Source of the DNA: Cristatella mucedo | Taxonomy: Eukaryota; Bryozoa; Phylactolaemata; Cristatellidae | Assembly (NCBI GenBank): GCA_009760855.2 | Contig: WPIO01000153.1 | Span: 67,501 to 129,500 of the forward strand | Direction of reading: 5' to 3' | DNA length: 62,000 nt | Shown: positions 11,511 to 29,855 of the stretch, in pieces | Numbering within the stretch: the first letter of the stretch is position 1 | Layout of the letters: the number at the start of each line of letters is the position of its first letter | Program-made: the position numbers and the translations under genes | Notes under the pieces: model-generated | What the model was told of the DNA's origin: nothing | The model's input: only the letters and a program-made list of their open reading frames with translations | Database searches by the model: none

Positions 11511-11717
11511 CGGAATTACCGCGCCATTACTCGTTACACAATTGAATGCTAAGGTTAACAGTATTCATTAAGGAGAACGATCCGCTGAAAACGACGAGGA
11601 GCAAGCGTCGATGCGCGTAGACTTTACTCGAAGAAGACATTCGACGACAACGTCTCGAGCAGTCACAGGACTAGTCACGTGACTCGTTCGGTCGAAAGTT
11701 GGCGCTGCCTCCCACCC

Positions 11718-11721
<4 letters not shown>

Positions 11722-11751
<30 letters not shown>
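11722..11751. repeat. (TA)n microsatellite
   Basis: About 15 TA units, placed exactly at the 5' edge of a decayed lectin-like exon. Confidence 0.95.
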
Positions 11752-11752
<1 letters not shown>

Positions 11753-12055
11753 GCCTTCGACAGTGACATTGCCGCCATCGCTCGAGCGCAGAATGCTCCC
11801 TGCCAGTGGATCGACTACGATCGATTGCGCGCTCGCATGGCAGCAGCCCACGTGGCTGCTGCGCCGATCGAGAACTCGAGCGATTCGCGAAGCGGCGGCC
11901 GCGGCTACCGCGTCGGCACGCGCATGCGCGGCGACGATGAGGCGGCGGCTGATTGCTGATTGGCTGATTGACTGATGAAGGCGGCTGATTCGGCGTCGGC
12001 GTCTTGCGGCGGCAGGCGGCAGCCGTGGTGAGGCCAATAGGCCGCGTTGCGAGAG
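11752..12055 (+). pseudogene. Decayed F5/8C (F-type lectin-like) exon, copy 1
   Basis: The plus frame reads YAFDSDIAAIARAQ, then PCQWIDYDRL. This lines up with the living exon at 23979 (YAFDGNLATIARTL, then PYQWIAVDLG). The frame then drifts into Ala/Arg-rich sequence, and neither the RCD motif nor a donor site survives. The 3' flank (about 12005-12050) still resembles the flank of copy 2 at 17650-17690. I read it as a dead duplicate of exon 3 of the secreted lectin-like gene. Confidence 0.7.
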
Positions 12056-12888
12056 ACTATCTGTCAAACATCGGAAGGATTTCATGCATGGATCACTCAT
12101 TAATTTTTTATGCAGGTTTTTTCTCCTTTAGCAGTTGCTAAATTAACTATTCCAACATTTACACGTCTCTCGGGATCTTTGTAAGTCTTTCAGAATATTT
12201 GGCGCATGAATGATTTGTAAACAGTTCTAGAAAAATAATCCTCCTTGCTTTCATACTCAATTTTTCTTTGCTGCACAAACGTCAATAAACTTCTAAGAGC
12301 ACGGTTTCTGATCAAATGCCAAAACACGATGAAGCCTTGCCATGCGCAGACCTTTGTTAACTAATAACTGCAAATATCTGTCGCTCGCAAAAAATGTGCA
12401 CCTTGGTAGGAAATCACATATACGTTTTTGTTTTGGGCTTGCATCAGGATCTAAAGCTTTCTGGTAGGCTGAATATTCTTCAGGATTACCGCTCTTGCGT
12501 AAGCACCAAGGGGATAATCATTATGAAGATCATGCAAATGAACCGGATATATAATATAATAGTTTATATAATAGTAGATATAATATAATATCTACTTCCA
12601 TAAAGATCCCTTGTGGAGCATCTGCTGCTGGTGAATTGATAAATCTTTCTGGGGTCTAATTGGAAACCAAATCTTATTTAATATTACCGACATGCAAATG
12701 CCATTTCATAGCAGTCAAATAAAGGCTACATGCGTCCCAATACATAAAGTTGCTGACTTGGTACTATCATAGCATGGAGCTCGTGGATTATTTGCTCTTG
12801 CATATCTTTTGCTTGGTTGGAAAATTCCCCCTCGAATAGATCTTCTGAAGTCGTGGTAAAGATTCATATTGTTCTCTCTTCTCGTGGG
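12056..12888. other. Gene-free, AT-rich stretch
   Basis: No recognisable gene. A short TATAATATAAT-rich palindromic patch is at 12545-12595. Confidence 0.5.
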
Positions 12889-15141
12889 GTCGACTAGGGC
12901 GCCTAGTACAGACCTACCTGACTCGGCTCCTGGCTCGGCCTTCTTTAGTTGCAGGGGCCGCTTCCGCCGCGGACGCCGGCCACCAAGGCCGCCCATACCC
13001 ATCCGAAAGGGACAGGACCCCCGTTTCGCGCGATACAGAGAATAACGTGGATGCATTGGCCGGGCTCAAATGACCCATAGATGTGACCTGCTTGCCAAGG
13101 GTCAGAAGGGAACCTTCGAACCCACCACAAAGCAGTCGTATCAGCCGCGAGGCAAGCCGCTCGTACAGAACAGTCGGCGGCCCGACTACCAGGTGCAGGC
13201 TGCCAATTGCTACAGGGATAGATGGATGGGCACAGGACGTGGCAGAACTTCCCAGCTTATCGAAGCCACGGAGAGTACGGGCCAGCACACCCCAGTCGCG
13301 AGGGTTCACGGCCACACTCGGGGGGGCGGCGACCATTCGGGTCAGTGTCGCCCGGTTCTCTTGGTCCGAGTGGGTACGTGGGCCGTGCTTCGGCTGGGTG
13401 GGCACCTTCGCTCTCGACAGGCGTCCATACCTATCCGAGGGCTTGCAAGGCCTCTGAGAGTGGTTTCGGCCTTCACGGCTACGGCTTCCGGGAGGCTCGA
13501 TTGGACACGCCGCAACAGGAGCCACTACCGCCGGCGCCGAGGAGGCAGGAAGTGTTTGGTGGGCACTAGTATCCATGCGCCGCGCCGCACACTCTTGCAC
13601 TGGTGGTGGTGAATGATGTGCTGGTTACCGGACTTAGGAACACAGGTGCCAATATCTCCCTGATGGCAGCCTCTTTTGCCCGCCAGCTGTGCCTTCCCTT
13701 GTCGATAGAATCAGTTCGGGCGTCAGGTATCACGGGTTCTTCCCTGCCTATAATCGGGGCCGTGACAGCGAGCGTGCAAGTGGGAAGCATCAACCGTGAG
13801 CACCTATGTCACCACCGAGTCTCTGCAGCTGCTGCTGCTGCTGGGAACTGACTTTCTTGTCTCTCGGCCGCCGGTAACCCGCGACTGTGGGCTTGGAGCC
13901 ATGCAGGTGGGTGGGACCACCAGCTACCACTGGTCGGTCGCTCGCAGGCTTTAGCGCCGCCACACCAGATGCGCCGAGCTACGGTCAGGCAGAGCAGGTC
14001 GCTGAAGCTGGTGAATGCGCAGCTAGGCAAAAGTGGGCAAAACTAATGCCAATGTTTCAGTTGCAGGCGACAATATGCCGACGCCGAGGCCTCGGATTCG
14101 TCCACATCAACCACTGCCAACCCACTTTGGGTGCGCCCACTCCCACGGTTACCAGGTTCTCGGTTTCGACGCTGCCAGCTGTGGACCCGGCTCTGCCACA
14201 GTTTCGCCAAAACGATGCCGTTCCACCAGAACCAGCTCCACAGACGGGTCAACCGGCTGCTGTCGCTGGGCACAACGTGGCTGAAGCAACGGCTCGGAGC
14301 CGTCTGCCCTCTGGCTGAGCGGCAGGGCGACCCAGGAGACGACGACCACCGTTCTTCAACTGTGCATGAGGATAACAAATACCAATTGCTGCGCTGCGAC
14401 CGCGAGCGTGAGCCTAATCCTCGATATCGGGATATGTGGTGCTAATGCAAAGCCTCGGGAGCATTGCATTACCGCCACCCCGGAAGGGCCAAAGTGTCAG
14501 ATCAGTCCATTGAGGGGCTCCATGCTTTTTTTCCACTTGGGCCAGTAGTTTTTTAACGCCGGACCCCGGACTGATCAGATACGAGGCCGTATCTCGCGAG
14601 GCAGGAGAGTAATGCACTGTTTATTTATTTATTTTTTTTAATGCACTGGTGCAGCTCTCAGCTTGGCCGCGATGGGAGCCCTTGCCTTAGTGGAGTCGAC
14701 TAGGGCGCCTAGTACAGACCCAGCTCCTGACTCACCTAGCTCAGGTTAGAGTGGAGCTTTATGCAGGCGATGCAGTTAGGAGATGGAGCGACTAATTTGT
14801 TTGTCTTAGCGGGTTCGTCTAGTACACCAAGTACAGGCCCGGCTCCTGGTCTACCCGCTAAAGTTAGAAGGAAGCCTGGTGCAGACGATGCGATCAGGAT
14901 GTGCACCGACTGATATGCTGAAGTAGAAATAGCAGCTGCGCGCGAGGTCAGGAGTTTAGAGGAGAGATAATATAATGGGACGACTGACAGAGCTCGGGGC
15001 TGCAGCTTCGGTAGTCGATGCGAGACTACGCTTTGAGAGAGCACGAGAGACGAACCTACGGCGACGAACAGCTAAGTGCAACTTTTACTGAGCAGTTGTG
15101 TTCTGCCGGCTACTCAGTTAGCTGCTCGTATCTTGGGGTGC
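12889..15141 (+). mobile_element. LTR retroelement internal remnant with a retropepsin
   Basis: The clearest part is 13603-13870. A plus frame holds NTGANISLMAASFARQL, then GITGSSLPIIG, then a shifted LLLGTDFL. This is the order of a retroviral-type aspartic protease: active-site D-T/S-G-A, flap region, then an LLG[TS]DF-type motif. The catalytic Asp is replaced by Asn. Upstream, GPCFGWVGTFALD at about 13380-13425 could be a ruined zinc knuckle. No reverse transcriptase, RNase H or integrase is recognisable before the putative LTR. Stops and frame changes are abundant. A 26-bp perfect direct repeat bounds much of the block (12889-12914 and 14695-14720). Confidence 0.6.
14696..14925. repeat. 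Imperfect tandem duplication, unit about 119 bp
   Basis: TCGACTAGG...AAGTT/GGTT... (14696-14814) is followed by a diverged second unit (14815-14925). They share AGTACAG, GGCTCCTG or GCTCCTG, and GACGATGC or GGCGATGC in register. Confidence 0.65.
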
Positions 15142-15417
15142 TGTAGCGGCCCGCCTTCCGGGTTAGGACAATCGCTAGCGAAGCGCGCATAGGATAGTTT
15201 ATTATACGCGGGCTTCGGGAGTTCGCGCTGTTAACTCCGTCGGTCCGGTACGCGCCGCGTAAAGCGCTTGCGCCGGCGCGTAACCACTACTAACAGGCCC
15301 ACAATAAACTGTTGCTTTCGGCACCCAGTTGTGGCCGCCTGTGTTTTAACCGCACTGCAGCGCTGCATCACACAGTCCACCGGTAGAGAGCATGAGACGA
15401 GCATCTGCGCGGTTACA
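15142..15417 (+). mobile_element. Putative 3' or solo LTR
   Basis: The block begins TGTAGCGGC and ends GCGGTTACA, imperfect inverted ends with TG...CA termini. It contains an AATAAA-type signal (CCCACAATAAACTG, about 15300) in the expected place. It is preceded by a short purine tract and the protease remnant. The bases on either side do not form an obvious 4-6 bp duplication. The polymerase remnant begins right after its last base. Confidence 0.5.
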
Positions 15418-16890
15418 CTTAGATAGTGCTTTAACCACTAAATGTGAGTCGTAACCTTTGAAGTTATGAAAAAACACAGGCATTTTCCAGCCAGCATTTG
15501 CAAACCTAGCTAAAAAACATTACAACTCCTATGTGCAGCACCCCTAAATTTCCCAGAGAAGCGGCAATGATCTCCAACTTTGGGGTCATACTCTTTGCTG
15601 AACCCTTTTAAGTACACCCAGCACTTGTCTGCTGTTTTAAAATTTACTTCATAGTCATCTGTCACGATCATCTTTCCAGAACTTTTTTTATTAAATTTCT
15701 GGAATAATTTTCTCCTAAACTTATCTACTTTATTGAGTAACGCTTCTAATAACAAAGATACACAGTCTTGTGAGCTGCTTAAGAATTTATCAGCAACATC
15801 TCCTTTCCAGTCGACTATGACAAATGCTCCTCCACAAGGAGCTTCAAGAGTATCAGGGGTGGTTTTGCTATATTTTTATCTTCGTAGACCTTACATTCAT
15901 GGCATTTGCCTAAGTTACTTTTGTATTCGCGTGTTCTTAACTCTATTTTACCGTCGCTATGAAAATTACAGAGCCCCTCAAAAAATTGGGCAAGTTTTGA
16001 CACAAAGACTTTCAAAATCAGCATTGCAGACATAAGGAGAAGACATGAATCTTGCAAAGTCATTGAACTTAATAAGTGCACCTTTTGGGCCTTTGGTAAG
16101 TTGTGGCAATGTCATTAGGACCATTTCAAATATCCAGATGATGAGCCAATAATTTGTTCAAGAAATGGCGATTTAAACATCTGCGACAATAAAATAGAGA
16201 TCCGCCACTTTTAGAAGTACGGCAGAGAGCACTGAACTTATTAATTAATATATAATGTTCGATTTTTATGTTAAAATAAAAAAATTAACGTGTCTACCTT
16301 CAATTTCTTTTCGTTTCTCCGTGGATTTTAACAATGATGCACCAGTGTTTTCGTGGTCTTCGAACACATAGATGCTCACATTTAATACTTTGCCTTATAA
16401 CTTTGCATCAGCAACTTTTAGAGGCCAATCAAGAGTAAGAATATAATCTTCTACACTTAAATAAGGTGTTTTGAGATGTTCTTTGAGATCAGGATTTGTT
16501 TGGCCGTTGCTTTCTCTAGGATGCAAAAGTCTTAGAGCAGACCATACAGCGAAATAGCTGGATCTTCTGTTCTAGACATTTCTGTGCAGCACTTGCTTGC
16601 TGAAAATTGCTTTTGGGGAAGGAATATATAAGCAAAATAGCAATTGCAATTAAATTAAAAGAAGAAGAAGGTCCATCTATAATCCGCACCGATAATCCAC
16701 CTATCCACGCCGAACCGATAGAATTTTCAGAAGCAACATCAAAAGCTTCCTTTGGTAAATCAATCTGTTTTTGGACTACGGAATCATATGAATCCTGGTG
16801 TATTACAATTATTGATCTGCATGATACAAATCGAACATCTTTAATTTCTGTTGCAGGATTCGTCATATATATTTTAGAAAAGGTCTGCAT
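15418..16890 (-). pseudogene. Polinton/adintovirus-like B-family DNA polymerase, N-terminal and exonuclease region, broken
   Basis: Read on the minus strand from about 16890 to 15418. The N-terminal part typical of these polymerase genes comes first, with LRLLHPRES and WPLKVADAK (about 16540-16380) and NVSIYVFEDHE (about 16350). A cysteine-containing segment (CHECKVYED, about 15890) follows. Then comes an HNH/endonuclease VII-like insert, KVGDHCRFSGKFRGAAHRSC (about 15575-15520), and the exonuclease motif FFHNFKGYDSHLVVKAL (about 15475-15425). Several stops and frameshifts break it, and the palm domain with the polymerase active site is absent. Such genes replicate Polinton/Maverick transposons and related adintoviruses by protein priming. 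This copy cannot function. I see no capsid, integrase or packaging ATPase nearby. Confidence 0.75.
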
Positions 16891-17372
16891 TCAAAGCTAA
16901 CTAAGTCTTGAGAAAGCTTTGCTCTTAGAATAAGAATCTATCAGTTCTGTAAAGAATTCACATCCATTAAAGTACTTTTTATTCTGTGTCTGCTATAATT
17001 CTTAAAATTCAATATTGCCGCTTGCGCCATCCTTGTCAAGCCGAAACACGAATCGCTTCTTCCCTGCTTGACGCGGAGCAACAATATCATCATCATCATT
17101 ATCATCATCAATGTTTATTAATCTTCTTGTCTCGGTGAAAAATGAATTTCCCTTCCTGGAACTGTTTATTTTCTATGCAAGAGTGAAAAATCCTTCAACA
17201 GAATTTATAATTGCAACTAAATTTCTGAAATATTGCTACTCGTATTGTATAAAAAAAATTCCATTTATGGAAACGGGCCGCAGATGGAATCGAAAAGCGA
17301 GGTGCCAGAAGGGGGACCTCAGAGCTTTGAGATTCCATTGAGATGGGGCCACCCGGGTGGGGGGACCATTCT

Positions 17373-17700
17373 TATGCAACACTCCAGCGGTGCTGCGAAT
17401 CCGCGTACGCATTCGACGGTGGCATCGCCACCAGCGCTCGCAGAAAAGCGCTCCCTGCCAGCGGATCGCCGTCAATCTTCGCTGGCAGCACGACGTCGTC
17501 TCGACGACGATCGCCGCGACGATCACCCGATGCCGAGCGATTCGAGCCTCGGCGTCGGCTCGCCCGTCGGCGCGACGAAGCATGCGCGGCGCATGCGTGG
17601 CACGTTCGCCACTGCAGCGGTCGATTGCGCCTGCTGCGTCTCGCGCGGCGGCGGCGGCAGTCGTGGTGGAACCGATAGGCCGCGGAGAGAGCATTCATCT
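17373..17700 (+). pseudogene. Decayed F5/8C (F-type lectin-like) exon, copy 2
   Basis: The plus frame starts LQRCCESAYAFDGGIAT, matching SRCYDPAYAFDGNLAT of the intact exon at 23979. It then frameshifts: PCQRIAVNLRWQ appears in a neighbouring frame, the counterpart of PYQWIAVDLGSRQ. The rest is Arg/Ala-rich and lacks the RCD motif. Its 3' flank resembles those of copy 1 and of the intact exon (CAGCCGCGT...GGTCGT). It is a dead duplicate. Confidence 0.7.
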
Positions 17701-17719
17701 CCCAGCCGCGTCTGGTCGT

Positions 17720-18036
17720 TCGCCTGAGGCTACTGATAGGCCCGTTCGGCGGTCTACTGGTGAGCGGCCATTATAGCGGGTTCTGCGGGCCTGGGCCCAC
17801 GTCCTTCTAGGAGGTTCGATCCTGCGACAGAAATTGCTTAGCCGAAATCTTCGAATGAACGCGATTGAGCTTGAGCGAAATTTAATGAAATGCGACTGAG
17901 CGCGAACTCAAATAACCCCGCCAGATCTACCTAAACACTACGATCGTTCGACCGGAGCCTCAAAGCACCGAGACATCTTGCCTAGTTTTATGGAGGAATG
18001 CAGCAGCCGCAATTTGGGCTCCTCGTTTTGAGTTCT
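17720..18036. other. Gene-free stretch
   Basis: Nothing recognised. Confidence 0.5.
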
Positions 18037-18125
18037 AATAATAATAATAATAATAATAATAATGCACTTGATAAAGCGCCCTCAGAGAACTTAATCTCTT
18101 TCTAGGCGCTTTACATTTGCTGCAA
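18037..18125 (-). mobile_element. LINE 3'-terminal fragment with (TTA)n tail
   Basis: (TAA)n at 18037-18062 followed by the shared LINE 3' UTR terminus, read on the minus strand. It is about 65 bp of LINE only. Confidence 0.8.
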
Positions 18126-18474
18126 AGATCAGACTAGAGGGCTGGACTTCGGTGCGGCACCTGCCACGCAAACGAGACACGACCAGCTGACGCAGGAATG
18201 AAATGTTATAAGATCACCGAAAGCGAGACTTCGGTGCGCCGCCAGCCGCGTATCGAAACGCGAGTCGCCGACGCCGGACTGTTCTCAGCTGCCTTGGCAA
18301 TCAAGAATGCCGTCGCTGTACCGTTCGACGGCAGAGTGGGTGACATTTTTGTCTGTTAAGACTATATCTTAGCTATAGCTCCGCCACCTCGTGGCTGCCG
18401 AGGCGACTTGTTACGTCATTGTCTGGCCACCGCCCATTACCACCGCCGCCCACCCCGCCATCGCCATCGCTGGC

Positions 18475-18522
18475 GAGGCTATCTCAAAGCGAGGCTATCT
18501 CAAAGCGAGGCTATCTCAAAGC
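18475..18522. repeat. 16-bp tandem repeat, three perfect units
   Basis: GAGGCTATCTCAAAGC three times in a row. Confidence 0.97.
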
Positions 18523-19172
18523 GTTCATCGAGCGCCGACCTATATAAGCATGATGGCCATCGAGCCCCGATAGTGGCATGCCTGAAAAATCCCGACCGAA
18601 GCTAGTTTGGTTTTTTCTTTTCTTCCGATTGCTGATCCGAGCTGACTTTTTCTTTTAAGAGCCGAATCCGTCCGCGACTGCGTAACATCCGCCGTCGTGG
18701 CGGATATCGACAGCGAATGAACGCGAAGATCAAAAAATTCCTGCCGGTTTTTCGAGTTTTACTCGAAAGACACGGGATCTTGTATGGCGGCGACGCAAAC
18801 GACGCGCCTTCGCTCAGCGCACGCGCGCGCGCCCTCTCAGCCTTGAGCCTGAGGAGGCATTGAGAAGAAGCGCCCCTCCGTCCGTCCGTCCGGTCGCGCG
18901 TGCCGCAGCGCTCGCGGCGAGCCGTCGGCGGCCGCCAAGCGCTCCTCTGCTCCTCTGCTCGCGGCGCCGCGCGGAGCGTGAGCGCTGCGCGGGGGGGGGG
19001 GCGCCGGAAGCGCGAGCAGCCGCCGCCCGGCGTCCTCGCCGGCCCCTCCCCCGCAGCCCGAGTCCGGCGTGACTCGAGGCTGAGTCACGTGACTCAGCCT
19101 TGAGCTCGCCATTCCCCTCTGCGACTGCGCACGTCAGTCAGTCTGTCGGTCGGTCAGTCTGTCCGCCAATCG

Positions 19173-19619
19173 GCTGTAGGCGAACGTAAAGTGGAGGCGA
19201 GGAGTGACTGGATAAGATGGCTGCTCTTACAGGAGCTGCGGTTTGTGGTTCTCTGCACGGTTCGTATCGCCTGGCTCGCCGGCACACTGCCGGTGCAGGC
19301 GGGCCGGTAGTGCCCGGAACCACCCCAGGGTCTGACAGCTGGTGGCTGTGGCCTAGGGACAGGCCGGCGGTCAACTGCGGTCTGACGGGTGTATCCGCAG
19401 GCCGGCTTCGTCCTCCCGCCAACTCACGGGATGAGTTGTGGTTGGGAGGGCGTGCCAAGGGCGAGAAGGGCGGTGCGCCCGGCAGTTCCGCGTGGGGAAT
19501 AAACGGTGGGTGTTGGGCATCGGCTGGCTCTCTGCTGCGCGGAAAAAACGACATGACCTAGGCCTGTAGGCGAACGTGAAGTGGAGGTGAGGAGTGACTG
19601 GATAAGGTGGCTGCTCTTT
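19173..19619. repeat. Direct repeat of about 57 bp, spaced 390 bp
   Basis: 19173-19229 and 19563-19619 are nearly identical (GTAGGCGAACGT, then GGAGTGACTGGATAAG, then TGGCTGCTCTT). The 333 bases between hold a 114-codon open frame (19217-19561, +) with no recognisable domain. The second repeat leads into a SINE A body. Confidence 0.85.
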
Positions 19620-19765
19620 CAAGACCTCGGTCCCGCGGTCGTGGATTCGAATCCGGAATCGGTGGTAGGCGATCCTTTTATCGCCTCCGCAAACTGCGGT
19701 GGTAGCCGTAAAGACTCTTCTGTCGCCATGCAAAAAAAGGCTGCTGAATCAACTGGTATTTTTAA
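19600..19765 (+). mobile_element. SINE family A, diverged copy
   Basis: Carries the family hairpin (GACCTCGGTCCCGCGGTC) and box B as GGATTCGAATCC (19642-19653). The GGCGATCC...ATCGCC body and the AAAAAAAGGCTGCTGAATCA end follow. The head differs from the other copies. Confidence 0.75.
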
Positions 19766-20872
19766 AGTTACCACGCAATTCGAGGCTCATCCCGCGACTG
19801 TCGTCTCCTTTCCCTCCCATTGGCTCGGCCGAGCTCTCGCGCTATCTTCGGCCCGCTCGCTGATCGGCGCTCACCGCCACGCTCCTCAATTTCTCGCAAG
19901 GGGGAGATAATAGGCACGGCCGTTGGCGCTCATGCGGACGCTAGAGGTCGGCTAAAACTGGCCAAAGTCGCGCCGCGTCGCTCGCAACCGCCAAACTCAC
20001 GACACGGCTTGCACTAAGACTAACTTTCGGCTTCCCCGTCCAGTGAGGCGGACGCCGCCGCAGCCGCCTCAATTACCCATCGACGTCACTTCCGTACCGC
20101 GGCGTCCCATGCCAGCAAGTCTTTCATCCGACTCAGCTCCCCACCCCAACCTCTGCCGTCTTGCCAAAAAGCGGCGAACAAATAGAGACGCTTTTTGCAC
20201 GCTGAGACTGCTGCCACCGGAGCTGACGCTCCCGAGTCCGTCCGCTCGCCCCGCCCACTGCCCGCCCCGCCCCCTCCCGGCGGAGCCGACTTCGGCTGAG
20301 ACGCCGCGTTAGCGTAATCGCGCGTTCGCGCGGTCGCTGCTCGGTCGCTCTGCCTGAGGTGACGCCTAGTCATCGCTTTCGTTCTATCTGCAACATCCGC
20401 CGCGCATCGACCGAGAGCTGCCGCTGCTGCTGAGAGCACAGAGTCGATCGCCGCCCAATAGAAAGGCTGGCGAGCGGCTCGCAAGCACAGCAGCAGCAGC
20501 GTCATTTCCGCTACAGCTTGCTTGCAGAGACTGTGTATCTATCCGCCGTATTTTTTTTTTATTTTTACCTTTCCGCGCTGCCGATCGAACGCGAAAGGGC
20601 GCTCGGCGAGTGAGCGCGCGCCAGCCGAGTCGATTCGGACGGCGGCGAAAGATGAAAGGAGACAAAGAGCAAAGAGCTCCGAACCGAATCGCGCCGGCGT
20701 TTGGAGTGGAGAGCCGGCGACGGTGCGTGAAAGCGACATGCGACATGCGGCGCGATTGACGACGCAGCGAACGCCGGAGCGAGGCGTCGCTTTGTGCTGC
20801 CCGCTCACACTCGCTGGCTGAAGCCACCCGACGGCGATCGAACGTAACAAAGCTCGGTTGCTAAAGCTGAGG

Positions 20873-27925
<7,053 letters not shown>

Positions 27926-29739
27926 CCTTCGCGATCGTACGCGAAGTGCGACCGTCCGAGCAGCCGACGAAGCAGCCAAACAGATCGCTCACCTGCCGCT
28001 TAACTTTGACATGTCGCTCGATAAGCCTCTTTTGTGTAGATGTGCCTCGCGAGGCGTCGCCGATCGCCCAAGACGCAGCTGCGCACGTGACTCGCTGCTT
28101 GCTGAACAGGTGAAAGTGGTCGCGACGCTTGAGCTTGTGGCGCCGACGGCGGCCGCTAGCGAGAGTTCGGCGATGAGCGAGCGATACGCTATTCCGTCGC
28201 CTGCTTTCCTCCTCTTACCCTGTAGTACCTGCTTTCCTCGGTACCCTGTGTACTACTATCGTGGCAGTGCTGCTAATTCAGATGACGCCATTGTCTGTAT
28301 TCTAGGACTAAAGGTATATTTACTAAATCATGACGACGCTCGTGTACCAATGTCAGGATTATCCATAATTCTTATCGAAAAGTGCGTATTTAATTCTTTC
28401 CCGCTTTTCTAACTAATGAAGCGAAATTTCGCGGCTGCGGCGGAGGCGGCAGCGTTTGATGCGCTTCGGTGTTCGAGTAAGCTTTCTCTCAAAACTATCC
28501 TTCCGCTGAATCGATAAGTCCGCAAAACTAACTCGGACTAACCACCCTTGACGAAGCGAATTAATTTAATGGATCTCCGTCTGTAACTCCACTAAACCAT
28601 CAAGACGATGGGGACGTTACGCAGGAGAGTTACTTTTCGCTCACTCACAGCCTGGTCGGCTTCTGGTACGCATTCTGGTACGCATTCCAACAGACTTCAT
28701 CTCACGCAACAAAGAGAAAGTGAGCCGCCGCCGCAGCCGCTGCCGCTGCCGCAGCCACCCCGAGGCCGAACGAAATAGTGCGGCCGCGGCGGACGTTTGC
28801 GATTACCGAGAAACACGGCGAGCGATGTGCGGCAGCAGCGGCGGCGGGTGCGAGCGGCCGGAGTTGACGTCACAGAGCGCCGCTGAGCACTGCTGCCGCC
28901 AGGCCGGCCGCTCGCTTCCACTTTCCACCAACTTCTCCTTCCACCATCTAGTCGTTGGAGGTGCTGCTGAAATGCAGTTGCGGCTGAGCGTCAAGTGTCA
29001 GTTTTTCCGCCTTTTATGGCGACATGTTTCGTACCGACAACTGACCATTTTACTTGTAAAGTACACCAAAATACATCGACGGAAGCGGAAGTTGGATGGA
29101 GAAGAAGTTCGTCTAGCGAGCTGAACGAGTTAAAAAATAGATATTTGTAATGCTTTTACAAAATGCAAAGGTCGTCAAAAAGTTTGCTTAAACAAAAGAG
29201 AATGCGGAAGGACACGCTGCATACCGCGCCTGCATTATTCGCTCTCGTGAACGCTCGCGAGGAACGACGGACGACTGCGCATTCGTGAATAAACGGAATG
29301 AGCTGCGAGGGGATGCCAGCTGTGCGGCGCTGTGCTGAACGATGACCGTTCGGACTAATCTTTAAAAGTCACGTGGGTCTCGCTGATCGACGTACGGTGC
29401 GGAAATTCTGATGCATAGATATTATATTTGTTATCTTCTTTGGGCGAAATACCGCATAGAAATATAGATTCAAAAGTATTAAGTTTTAACGAGGAACAGT
29501 TCGCAGAGCAGCAGCTCCGGAGAGCGTCTGTCTGCTTCGTCGGGCGGCCGGCCGGATATGTCACGTCTACGGTTCTGGGTGCGTCGGGGCGGGCCCGCTG
29601 CCGATTAATAGCGCGAGCAGGCCAAACGAACTGAATAGCCTTCGCGCGGGGTTGCACGCCCAAAGGCTTCATCAGTCACCGCACGTTGCTCTGTAGCTGG
29701 CACCGCAACACACAGGATTGAAAATGCATTGCTCGTTTG
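27926..29739. other. Gene-free stretch, partly GC-rich
   Basis: Follows the stop of the lectin-like gene. The 28700-28900 part is GC-rich with CGG/CCG-type repeats. The 134-codon frame at 28720-29124 (+) matches no family I know. I see no clear poly(A) signal for the lectin-like gene. Confidence 0.4.
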
Positions 29740-29855
29740 CATAGCGGCCTAAGAGAACCTACTCTCTACTCGGGCGCTTCACGTAGGCCACGCGGCTCGA
29801 GACCGCGACCTCGGCCAGACCTTGGGGTCAGGGCGACGCACCTTCTCCACCCGGA
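29740..29855 (-). mobile_element. SINE family B, copy 1
   Basis: Minus-strand copy with the LINE-like terminal motif (AGAGAACCTACTCTCTACTCGGGCGCTTC on plus, shared with LINE ends in diverged form). Its box B-like segment is around 29790-29802 (GGCTCGAGACCGCG), followed by GACCTCGGCCAGACCTTGG as in the 50.4 kb copy. Confidence 0.65.

Larger units (their letters stand above)
18660..20872 (+). promoter_or_regulatory. GC- and CpG-rich upstream region of the secreted lectin-like gene
   Basis: A long GC-rich, CpG-rich tract leads up to the signal-peptide exon at 20873, as at a CpG-rich animal promoter. It contains a run of G at 18991-19000 and a poly-T stretch at about 20551. No TATA box is convincing. 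Frames inside it are low-complexity Arg/Ala/Pro and are not taken as genes. A repeat-bounded block and a SINE-like fragment lie at 19173-19765. Confidence 0.35.

Noticed and set aside
13070-13612. 180-codon open frame as a host gene
   Set aside because: Arg/Gly-rich, lies inside the LTR-element remnant, and overlaps two other open frames.
17233-17776. Several 110-160 codon frames around 17.2-17.8 kb on both strands
   Set aside because: Overlapping GC-rich frames. Only the short lectin-like stretch has homology, and it is broken.
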